Source: JAJTFW01 sp046049215 (GTDB taxonomy: Bacteria > Bacteroidota > Bacteroidia > AKYH767-A > OLB10). From it: 8,314 bases of DNA. This document shows, in pieces, positions 1 through 6,713 of this stretch. Numbering within the stretch: the stretch's first letter is position 1; each line of letters starts with the position of its first letter. The position numbers were made by a program, and so were the translations under genes. Under the pieces are notes generated by a model that was not told the DNA's origin, did not search any database, and was given only the letters and a program-made list of their open reading frames with translations. The stretch covers positions 1-8,314 of the forward strand of contig JBJOER010000171.1 of assembly GCA_046049215.1 (NCBI GenBank), read 5' to 3'.

Positions 1-27
1 GACCTCTCTCCACAAAACTCATCGTGA
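1..27 (+). CDS. C-terminal end of an upstream gene (partial)
   Basis: Frame 1 is open from the window edge and ends at TGA 25-27, giving the tail DLSPQNSS. The stop overlaps the GTG start of the flippase gene (GTGA at 24-27), the same kind of overlap as the ATGA junction at 3324-3327. That resemblance is the main reason to believe this is a real gene end. Eight residues are too few to assign a function. It could be chance, because any frame must close somewhere. Confidence 0.4.
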   Translation, partial: DLSPQNSS

Positions 28-1382
28 AGGCCACTGCCCGGAACATCATCGACCTACTGCTGGGTAGACTTGACCGCGACTCCGGACAACTGGTCAAAAA
101 CAGTTCGTGGGTTTTCTTGGCCAATGCAGTAGCCACTTTGCTTGCGTTTGTCAAGACCATACTCATCTCGAGGACTTTGGGGGCAGACATGTTTGGAATC
201 TACGCACTTTCGGTAGCGGCAGTACTCACCATCCAGGAATTCCTGAGATTGAATATCGCCATGGGCTTGGTGAAATACGGTGCACAATTCATTGCTGAAA
301 AGAGGTCGGACAAGGTTGCCGGAATCTTCAAATATGGCGTTTTACTGAGCGCCGTATCCGTTGCCGCGTCGGTAGCACTCGTTTCAATCTTACTATCCAC
401 CTCCTATTCGTATTTTTTCAAGGCAGAAGGCCTCCAGATGTTCATCCTGGCATTCTCCATAGCCAACGGTTTGTCATTTTTCGATGCCATTTCCAGAGCA
501 GCATTACGCCTGTATTCGAAGTTTCGAATCAACTCCATGCTGCAGATCATCATGGACATCCTTGAGTTCGCAACGGTTGCCATTACACTTTTGACCTTCG
601 GTGCGGATCTCGAAGCCTTCTTCACCGCAATCATTGTCTCCAAAACGGTGAATAGCATAGTATGCAGCACCGCAGCTTATACAGAGGTGAAAAAACAACT
701 GCCTGAGCTCTTTCGCATTCCCATTTCGTCCATCACCAAAGACAGACCTTCATTCAACAAGTACATCTTGGGGAATTCAATGAGCAGTTCCATCAAGGTG
801 TTTATGAACCAGGGCGATGTGATCCTACTCGGCTTGTTGGGGACGACCGTTCAAGTCGGATACTATTCCACTGCCAAAAAACTGGCCTATTCCATCCTTT
901 CGATCACCGACCCGCTCACCAGCGCCATTTTCCCGCAATTTTCTCACCTTGCCGCAGAAAAGGCCTATACCAGAATACGCATCATGTTGAGTACAACAAC
1001 TCGGTTGCTACTTCCGTTAGCAATCGTCATTTTGGTAGCGGGCTTTTTCTTCCGGGAGCAGATCATTCGTATGTTGTTCGGAAACGAGTTCACAGGAGCC
1101 TCAATGCCCTTCTTCATCCTACTCATCAGCGCAATTCAAGGAAGCCTTTTTTTCTGGTCTGTCCCTTTGATGCAAAGTCTGGGTCTGATTCGCAAGCGCC
1201 TGTTGATCCATATCTTTGCAATTCTCCTGGGTGGCGTGATAGCCTTCCTGTTAATCAATTCCTACCAGGCAAGTGGAGTAGCCGTCGGCTTGCTGTGTGC
1301 GAATCTCTTCATCACGGCGATGTTCATCCTGATGTCGATCTCACGCATGAAATCCAAAGTAACCTACCCAAGTCCTTCTTGA
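24..1382 (+). CDS. Wzx-type polysaccharide flippase (MOP superfamily)
   Basis: The predicted 452-residue inner-membrane protein should flip a lipid-linked oligosaccharide from the cytoplasmic to the periplasmic face. After a short charged N-terminus, hydrophobic segments run almost to the C-terminus (for example about 29-48, 57-74, 104-124, 138-156, 176-193, 329-345, 366-384 and 397-414). This fits the 12-14 helices and the 400-500 residue length of the Polysacc_synt/RfbX family. The first loop holds SRTLGADMFGIYAL (49-62), a good match to the LGxxxFGxYA signature of Wzx proteins. The start is GTG at 24, overlapping the upstream stop; there is no other early Met, and no Shine-Dalgarno sequence is visible. 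The next gene follows 12 nt later in the same frame. Flippase function is well supported. The glycan it carries cannot be deduced, so no symbol beyond 'wzx-like' is justified. Confidence 0.88.
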   Translation: MKATARNIIDLLLGRLDRDSGQLVKNSSWVFLANAVATLLAFVKTILISRTLGADMFGIYALSVAAVLTIQEFLRLNIAMGLVKYGAQFIAEKRSDKVAGIFKYGVLLSAVSVAASVALVSILLSTSYSYFFKAEGLQMFILAFSIANGLSFFDAISRAALRLYSKFRINSMLQIIMDILEFATVAITLLTFGADLEAFFTAIIVSKTVNSIVCSTAAYTEVKKQLPELFRIPISSITKDRPSFNKYILGNSMSSSIKVFMNQGDVILLGLLGTTVQVGYYSTAKKLAYSILSITDPLTSAIFPQFSHLAAEKAYTRIRIMLSTTTRLLLPLAIVILVAGFFFREQIIRMLFGNEFTGASMPFFILLISAIQGSLFFWSVPLMQSLGLIRKRLLIHIFAILLGGVIAFLLINSYQASGVAVGLLCANLFITAMFILMSISRMKSKVTYPSPS

Positions 1383-1394
1383 AAGCAATCATCC

Positions 1395-2141
1395 TTGAAA
1401 GACAACAAGCCGCATAAATTGAGTTTTTTCCTGTCGCATCCCGTGGCGGGATTGCTCTTTCTTTTGGGCAAAAAGGAGCAAGCGCATCGGATTCAAATTC
1501 TCGATACGGCATCCAGGCTGTGGAACGATTTAAACATCACCAGTCGGTTCAGGTCCGCTTTGGATGAACTCGATAACATAAAGGCCAAGCCGACTGAAAT
1601 TGTCGATCAGAAAAACAGTGGCGGGAACCGTCCGAACTCCACCTTCGGCAAATGGATCTGGTGCTGCGTACGAGTTTTCCAACCCGAAGTCATGGTGGAA
1701 ACCGGCGTATCACACGGCCATTCCTCCCGCAATATCCTGGATGCCATGCACAGGAACGGAAAGGGGCGGCTTTACTCGATAGACCTACCCAACAAAGACA
1801 CCAATCCTGCTTACAATTTCAAAGGACACTCAACCGAAACCGGATGGGCTGTTCCAGACGAATTGCGCAACAGGTGGGAATTGACCCTTGGTGACGCACG
1901 CGTTGAACTGCCCGCACTTCTTGAACGCCTAGGGACCATCGACATTTTTTTTCATGACAGCGACCACAGCTATGACCATATGCTATTCGAATTCGGGTGC
2001 GCTTTACCTCGACTGAAAAGTCATGGAATCCTGTTGAGTGATGATGTGGACAAGAACGAAGCTTTTGCGCACTTCACCCAAAATCATGGACTGTCCATGC
2101 ACCGTTTCAACAAAGGCGGAGTCGCCATAGTACGCAGCTGA
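1395..2141 (+). CDS. Class I SAM-dependent methyltransferase (Methyltransf_24-like)
   Basis: The 248-residue product is probably a cytoplasmic O- or N-methyltransferase acting on a sugar or sugar nucleotide of the glycan. The Rossmann core is visible from about residue 98. Motif I is VMVETGVSHGHSS (99-111), with the E-TG-S-G-S pattern of Methyltransf_24. The acidic end of strand 2 is D130 (LYSIDLP), GD at 166-167 fits the motif II region, and FFHDSDHSYDH (185-195) followed by LLSDD (213-217) gives the Asp/His cluster typical of this family and of cephalosporin-hydroxylase-like relatives. Residues 11-25 are hydrophobic and could touch the membrane. No ATG lies before motif I, so the start is an alternative codon: TTG 1395 (chosen), TTG 1419 or GTG 1443. 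The stop is 1 nt before the glycosyltransferase ATG. The fold is confident; the substrate is unknown. Confidence 0.8.
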   Translation: MKDNKPHKLSFFLSHPVAGLLFLLGKKEQAHRIQILDTASRLWNDLNITSRFRSALDELDNIKAKPTEIVDQKNSGGNRPNSTFGKWIWCCVRVFQPEVMVETGVSHGHSSRNILDAMHRNGKGRLYSIDLPNKDTNPAYNFKGHSTETGWAVPDELRNRWELTLGDARVELPALLERLGTIDIFFHDSDHSYDHMLFEFGCALPRLKSHGILLSDDVDKNEAFAHFTQNHGLSMHRFNKGGVAIVRS

Positions 2142-2142
2142 T

Positions 2143-3327
2143 ATGCACCGGCCATTTGTCATCCTGCTCTCCCCTTACGACATCCTCCGCCCGCGCACGA
2201 ATCAGCTCAGCGACGTACGGTTCACCGAAGGTTTTGCACAAAACAACTGCCACGCCCATATCATCGTTCCTTTTGTTTACAGGAAAGACAATATCCCCAA
2301 GGAGGAAGTACATGAGATCTACGGTCTGACCCACCGCACCCATATTCATTATCTGCCGACCGGATTCAGGAACGATGTACACGGTGCATGGCCATTGATT
2401 CTTGTCGCGACTTTATCGTTTTTCCGAACTTTTGGCATACTCAGAACTCGCAAACACCACAACACAACTTACATCATCAGCCGAAGCACGCATCTCATCC
2501 GACCATTTTTAGGATTAAAAAGGTGGGCACCTTTCCTTCTTAAAAACGTAAAAATCATCCATTGGGCGCATGACCTGCATACCAGCAGCAAATACACAGA
2601 TGTCTATAAAAGATCCGACTTCCTACTGGCCACCAACAGCAGCACCTTGGAATCGATGCTCAAACTGGTCAACCGGTCAAAGAGTGACGGATGCATCACC
2701 CTCAACCCTGTAACCAATCAGCAAGTTGTTGAAACACTCACCCAAGAAGAAGCCAGAAAACAAATCCATCTCGAAAACCTCTCTGCTCCTTTGGTCGTCT
2801 ACACCGGAAAAATCGGAATGCATTACGACCGGGAGCTCAGGCATATTTTCACTGCAGCCCAAATGCTGCCTTCGTTTCAATTTCTTTTAACGGGGGGGAA
2901 ACAAGACACCGTACGTTTTTGGGAGGAATATTGTGAAGGCGAGGGCATATCAAACATCCAATTCACCGGCTATATTCACGACTACCGACGCGTCAGGCTT
3001 TATCAGTATGCGGCCGACGTACTCATCTCCTATTATACAGATCAGGCTCACGACACCCGATACAACCTTCCGAACAAGATTTGTGAATACATGATTGCTG
3101 GACGAATCATCGTCACTCCGGATTATCCGGCGACCCGTGATCTGCTGAGAAATGACAATTGCCATTTTGTTCGACCGGACGACTCCATGGCATTGGCCGA
3201 AGGGATTCGGTATGTTATCGAACATCGTTCAGAGAGCGATCAAAAAGCCGCCAGGGCCTCAAAAGAAGCTCGGGAACTCTCCTTCCGAAAAATCGCCGCC
3301 ACCATCCTTTTGGCCCTTCCAAAATGA
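2143..3327 (+). CDS. GT-B glycosyltransferase, GT4-like
   Basis: The 394-residue enzyme should transfer a sugar from a nucleotide-sugar donor to the growing lipid-linked glycan at the cytoplasmic face. Both GT-B halves are visible. The N-terminal half opens with a hydrophobic strand and LSPYDILRPRTNQ (9-21), an acceptor-side loop. The C-terminal half starts at VVYTGKIG (218-225) and continues with FLLTGG (247-252) and the IQFTGYI strand (272-278). Then come YAADVLISYY (289-298) and NKICEYMIAG (311-320) with TPDYPATRDLL (325-335), the usual donor-binding region of Glycos_transf_1. E315 matches the conserved Glu before the Y-M-A-G segment; a full EX7E pair is not obvious. The ATG at 2143 lies 1 nt after the methyltransferase stop, and the TGA overlaps the next ATG (ATGA), so translation is probably coupled. 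Sugar and linkage specificity cannot be read. Confidence 0.85.
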   Translation: MHRPFVILLSPYDILRPRTNQLSDVRFTEGFAQNNCHAHIIVPFVYRKDNIPKEEVHEIYGLTHRTHIHYLPTGFRNDVHGAWPLILVATLSFFRTFGILRTRKHHNTTYIISRSTHLIRPFLGLKRWAPFLLKNVKIIHWAHDLHTSSKYTDVYKRSDFLLATNSSTLESMLKLVNRSKSDGCITLNPVTNQQVVETLTQEEARKQIHLENLSAPLVVYTGKIGMHYDRELRHIFTAAQMLPSFQFLLTGGKQDTVRFWEEYCEGEGISNIQFTGYIHDYRRVRLYQYAADVLISYYTDQAHDTRYNLPNKICEYMIAGRIIVTPDYPATRDLLRNDNCHFVRPDDSMALAEGIRYVIEHRSESDQKAARASKEARELSFRKIAATILLALPK

Positions 3328-4328
3328 ACCCCACGCACTCCCTGTCCAACTACCTGAGAAGAGGCTTTACCGATCGAAAATCAAGACTTCTTTCATTTCT
3401 CTCTACCTACAAGGTTGCAGAGGATCTTTTCGCAGAAATTGAGTGGAAGTCCATTGCATGCGAAAGAGAATTCTCTGAAGTTTCGCAAAAATTCAAGATT
3501 CAGTCCGCTGATAAGCGTTCACCCGTTTCCAACCCTGTTTTCCGCTACCTCGATGCAAATCCTCACCCGGCAATCCGTACCGCCCTACTTTTCGGCAGCC
3601 TGGCGGACGGAACTGCATGCCCTTACAGCGACTTCGACGGCATTCTCGTCATCGATTGTTCAGCCATTAAAAGTGCGGTATCCCTGCTAAGGCTCCGGAA
3701 CATCATTGTTCGTTCAGAAGAGATGATGTTGGCTACTGATCCTCTACAGCACCATGGCTGGCATTTTGTTCTGATTGATGCAGAACAAAAGATTGTCGGC
3801 ATGGATCTACCATGTGAAATTCTCGAAGAGTGTAAAACCATCCATCCCGTCCATCCCATCGAACTCCAAATTTACGACACTCTGCAACCTGTTGATCCAA
3901 TGGAGAGCTACCGGAATACAGTTGCTTCGATCCGGAAAAAGCTGATGGATCAAAGAACCATTTCTTGCCTGTATTCATTCAAGACACTCTGCAGTGAGTT
4001 CATGCTCGTACCGGCACTATTTCTTCAAGCCATGAGCCGCCCTGTATCCAAGAAAGAAAGCTTCAACGTCATTGGATCGCACATCACTTCCGACAAACTT
4101 GCCGCCCTCAGAATGGTTAGCGAATGGAGACTGAATTGGAAAAAACCTGATATAAACACGAAAATAAGGCTCTTCCATGCATGTAAAAAGCGAGGAATCC
4201 GGCTTTCATTTTTATTGCCCGCGGTTCCCGATACCCTCCGAAATTCATTTCCCGGTTGGAAAACAAAGGCTGAATTTTTCCTCAGCGCCTGTGATGAGCA
4301 ATTAGAGCAGCATCGTTTTCAGTCGTAG
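3324..4328 (+). CDS. Nucleotidyltransferase-fold protein, polysaccharide-locus type
   Basis: The 334-residue product carries a Pol beta-type nucleotidyltransferase signature. Strand-loop LLFGSLADG (88-96) has the G-S pair (G91, S92), followed by YSDFDGILVI (101-110) with the two metal-binding aspartates D103 and D105. A third carboxylate may be D152 in HFVLID. Just beyond is DPLQHHG (139-145), then a helix-rich C-terminal half (about 190-330) including YSFKTLCSEFMLVPALF (216-233). The N-terminal 75 residues are helical and charged. The family transfers NMP or related phosphate groups; the acceptor here is unknown, and a glycan or lipid carrier is only an inference from context. ATG 3324 is chosen because it forms ATGA with the glycosyltransferase stop; the frame also runs 55 codons upstream inside that gene, with no support. 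Its last 10 bp overlap the convergent sulfotransferase gene. Confidence 0.72.
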   Translation: MNPTHSLSNYLRRGFTDRKSRLLSFLSTYKVAEDLFAEIEWKSIACEREFSEVSQKFKIQSADKRSPVSNPVFRYLDANPHPAIRTALLFGSLADGTACPYSDFDGILVIDCSAIKSAVSLLRLRNIIVRSEEMMLATDPLQHHGWHFVLIDAEQKIVGMDLPCEILEECKTIHPVHPIELQIYDTLQPVDPMESYRNTVASIRKKLMDQRTISCLYSFKTLCSEFMLVPALFLQAMSRPVSKKESFNVIGSHITSDKLAALRMVSEWRLNWKKPDINTKIRLFHACKKRGIRLSFLLPAVPDTLRNSFPGWKTKAEFFLSACDEQLEQHRFQS

Positions 4329-5125
4329 CCCAACCGCTTCATGGTATCAGAACAGCACCGACGGATCACATCCCGTTGGTCGTCTGACAACCGCCTGACA
4401 GCCTCATCATTCATATTGCGAATTCGCGACTTGGATCCGTGTATATTGAATTCCAAATCATGAATTCCTGAGCTGTATTCGGACAATCCAAGGAACCTGG
4501 TGATTTCTTTGAAAACCTGTGATGGATTTGAAGTGAGTTGCTCGTAGGTCAATTGAAAGTGGTGGTTCAGAAAAGGGATATCTTCCAACAAAATCCGGTT
4601 GGACTCGCTCCACTGCAGAGCCGCTTGCTCAACCCCATGCCCCTCCTTTCTGGCGATTCCTGAGCAGACAGCGAAAGGATCCCTAAAAATGGAGATAAAC
4701 ACGGCATTGGGGAAAACACGTTGCAACCACCTTGACCGGGCCGCATTCAGTACTGTTTTCTCCAGGAGCACCTTACTGTAAGGTCGGTTGAAGTACCAGG
4801 CCCAATCGCGTTTTAATTTCGCAAGATCCACTCCGGGATCGGAAGTCTCAGTCCAATGGAATCGGCCGACATCCAGTGCCCACAACCGCGGCAAGCCCAC
4901 AGATGCACCGGTTGGAAGCTGGTCCGTGAAGAATTGGCCTTCCCTGGGCATACTTCCAACGTCAGGATGAATGGAGAGCAAATCATGCAAAAGGGTGGTT
5001 CCGGAGTTATAACATCCGAGGATAAAGACCCATTTTTCAGGCTGAAGTCGAGGCGAAAAAAAACGGCTTAAAAAGTGAGAACTTTTCCGCAAGAGCAGGT
5101 TCCAATCGACCGCTTTTAAATTCAT
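4319..5125 (-). CDS. PAPS-dependent sulfotransferase
   Basis: The 268-residue protein should move a sulfo group from 3'-phosphoadenosine-5'-phosphosulfate to a hydroxyl or amine, here most likely on the glycan. The 5'-phosphosulfate-binding loop is GCYNSGTTLLHDLL (37-50), starting right after strand VFIL. The 3'-phosphate site is IFRDPFAVCSG (146-156), with R148 and S155 in the canonical R-x6-S spacing. LEKT (122-125) matches the EKTP element and YEQL (194-197) the 'tYEdL' element of Sulfotransfer_1/3. The length is normal for a bacterial single-domain enzyme, with no signal peptide or clear membrane anchor. The ATG at 5125 is the only early Met. It is the sole minus-strand gene: its 3' end overlaps the nucleotidyltransferase gene, and its 5' end faces a divergent promoter region. 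It is therefore transcribed separately from both flanking blocks. Confidence 0.87.
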   Translation of the reverse strand: MNLKAVDWNLLLRKSSHFLSRFFSPRLQPEKWVFILGCYNSGTTLLHDLLSIHPDVGSMPREGQFFTDQLPTGASVGLPRLWALDVGRFHWTETSDPGVDLAKLKRDWAWYFNRPYSKVLLEKTVLNAARSRWLQRVFPNAVFISIFRDPFAVCSGIARKEGHGVEQAALQWSESNRILLEDIPFLNHHFQLTYEQLTSNPSQVFKEITRFLGLSEYSSGIHDLEFNIHGSKSRIRNMNDEAVRRLSDDQRDVIRRCCSDTMKRLGYD

Positions 5126-5130
5126 GATGA

Positions 5131-5138
5131 CAAATATA
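5131..5138 (-). promoter_or_regulatory. Bacteroidota -7 box before sulfotransferase gene
   Basis: On the minus strand this reads TATATTTG, an exact match to the Bacteroidota -7 consensus TAnnTTTG. It ends 5 nt before the sulfotransferase ATG, so a transcript starting a few bases downstream would have almost no leader. No TTG is seen at the expected -33 distance, which lowers confidence. Confidence 0.5.
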
Positions 5139-5180
5139 GACGCGGGCCAGGGGCGGAATGAGGTGGATGGCTAAAAAAAT

Positions 5181-5188
5181 TAACTTTG
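5181..5188 (+). promoter_or_regulatory. Bacteroidota -7 box before beta-propeller gene
   Basis: The sequence TAACTTTG matches the TAnnTTTG consensus exactly and lies 12 nt before ATG 5201, preceded by an A-rich run (5174-5179). No TTG is present at the expected -33 distance. Because the box covers the alternative TTG start at 5186, use of this promoter would force initiation at 5201. It faces the minus-strand box at 5131-5138 across 42 bp. Confidence 0.55.
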
Positions 5189-5200
5189 TTTGAGTCCGCT

Positions 5201-6709
5201 ATGCCGAATTCCATCATTCTCCAGCTTCCCGGCGGCCCTGTGCCTGTTTACGCCCTGCGGTTGATGGACCGCCTGAAAGAAAACGGAATTCCAGATGTAT
5301 CTGTTCTTTTTGGGAAAGAGCGACAACCAGTCCCCGCCGATTTTCCCCGTGGCTGGCAATCGCCCTCAACACTCGATTCGAGTTGGCTACCTCCTTTAGA
5401 TTCGGCAAAGTACCACGAAGAGGACACATACGTAGTTCAGCTCAGTACAGAAGCAGGACAAGACGCTCAAATCCGAAGCAGGTTTATCTTCCGTTGCTCC
5501 TTGTTCGATGGTGCTGCCGGCCCCTGTTTTCCGGAAATGATCCATGCCATGTTGAAAGACGATGGCTACTTTGAATTCAATGCCGTCGCAACCGACACGG
5601 CTTCCGGCCAATCCTATGTACTCACAGGGTGTTCTAAGCTCATCGCGCACAGCTACCAACAGAGTCTTGAATTGGCGATCGAAACAGCGATCAACTTGCT
5701 TGAAATACTAATTGCACAAATTGATTCCGCTATTGTACGACCATTCACCCCGGATGATCAACCGTACAAATCTGAAACGAAGCACAGGCTACACACATCC
5801 ATTTTTAAAACGGTCATTAAAAAAGTCAACCGGGCAAAAATTAAAAAACGTTTATGGCAGACCTTCTTCATCGAACGCTGGAACATCGGCATTGTTGACG
5901 CTCCAATTCACGAAGTCGCCTTATCAAAAAAAGTTAACTGGGAGGTGAAATGGCTTCGGGAGAAAAATGGCAGCGATTTCCGAGCCGATCCATTCGGCAT
6001 AAGCACCTCCTCGGGAACTCACCTTCTTTTTGAACTCATGCGCGATTCCCGCGGACAGATAAACGTACTTGAAAACGGAGCCAGGGAAAAGGTGCTAATT
6101 GAAAATAAATCCCACCTCAGCTACCCCTATACTTTCACCGCTGACTGCACAACCTACATTGTTCCGGAATGTAGTGAAACAGAAGGCGTGCGCATTTACC
6201 CGATCGAATCAAAGAGCCTCCAACTGGGTCCTCCCATCGATTTAAAAATCGAACTAAAAGCGGTCGACCCATCCATCATCCATCACAATGGCAAGTGGTG
6301 GATTTTCTGTACGGATCGCACGCGCAAAGGAGCTGATACGCGTCTCCACATCTTCTTTGCCGACCAGCTGAGGGGACCTTGGGTGTCACACCCGATGAAT
6401 CCGGTAAAAACCGACATCCGTTCGGCACGGCCGGCCGGCCATTTGTTCATCCACAACGGATCGCTATACAGACCCTCTCAGGACAGCAGCAAGTCCTATG
6501 GAGGCCGAATCATCATCAACCACATTGATGAACTGAGCCCTGAACGATTCAGTGAGACAGCCATCAACGTACTGTCCCCTGATAATTTCACAGGGCCTTA
6601 TCGCTTGGGCACACATACCATCTCTGCCTTGGGCGATAAAACTTGCATCGACGGAAAAAGAAGCGTCTTCAATCCTTTCGCATTTAAACGCTTTTTATCC
6701 GTAACTTGA
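5201..6709 (+). CDS. Degenerate formyltransferase-like domain fused to GINT1_N-like beta-propeller
   Basis: The product is 502 residues from ATG 5201; TTG 5186 would add five residues but lies inside the putative -7 box. The C-terminal part (about 226-502) resembles the five-bladed beta-propeller of the GINT1 N-terminal family, related in fold to GH43. Blade motifs are FRADPFG (260-266), SYPYTF (307-312), DPSIIHHNGKWWIF (356-369), RSARPAGHLF (407-416) with LYRPSQD (422-428), and FTGPYRLGTHTI (463-474). The N-terminal part (1-175) recalls the formyltransferase-like domain often fused to it. It opens with a hydrophobic strand and later has a GPCFPE segment (107-112) and HSYQQSLELAIETA (150-163), but no convincing Asn/His/Asp catalytic set. 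Residues 176-225 form a basic linker. The role is unknown; glycan binding or sugar transfer is inferred from family and locus. The next gene starts 4 nt later. Confidence 0.65.
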   Translation: MPNSIILQLPGGPVPVYALRLMDRLKENGIPDVSVLFGKERQPVPADFPRGWQSPSTLDSSWLPPLDSAKYHEEDTYVVQLSTEAGQDAQIRSRFIFRCSLFDGAAGPCFPEMIHAMLKDDGYFEFNAVATDTASGQSYVLTGCSKLIAHSYQQSLELAIETAINLLEILIAQIDSAIVRPFTPDDQPYKSETKHRLHTSIFKTVIKKVNRAKIKKRLWQTFFIERWNIGIVDAPIHEVALSKKVNWEVKWLREKNGSDFRADPFGISTSSGTHLLFELMRDSRGQINVLENGAREKVLIENKSHLSYPYTFTADCTTYIVPECSETEGVRIYPIESKSLQLGPPIDLKIELKAVDPSIIHHNGKWWIFCTDRTRKGADTRLHIFFADQLRGPWVSHPMNPVKTDIRSARPAGHLFIHNGSLYRPSQDSSKSYGGRIIINHIDELSPERFSETAINVLSPDNFTGPYRLGTHTISALGDKTCIDGKRSVFNPFAFKRFLSVT

Positions 6710-6713
6710 AACA

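Noticed and set aside
2107..2382. Minus-strand 91-codon open frame over the methyltransferase/glycosyltransferase junction
   Set aside because: It is antisense to conserved coding sequence on both sides, with no domain or promoter evidence.
3159..3323. Upstream extension of the nucleotidyltransferase reading frame inside the glycosyltransferase gene
   Set aside because: It lies wholly within the conserved glycosyltransferase coding region in another phase. ATG 3324 forms a typical ATGA junction, so the extension is just an open frame.
4300..4350. Possible bidirectional terminator between the convergent genes
   Set aside because: The genes overlap by 10 bp, and I see no stable hairpin followed by a T run there.
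5186..5200. TTG start adding five residues to the beta-propeller protein
   Set aside because: The TTG overlaps the TAACTTTG box, and an ATG with a clean N-terminal strand follows at 5201.
6429..6440. GC-rich palindrome GGCCGGCCGGCC, and a similar ACCGGCCGGT at 6736-6745
   Set aside because: Both are inside coding sequence; the first encodes the conserved R-P-A-G of the propeller motif. No spacing or repeat pattern suggests a regulatory or recombination site.
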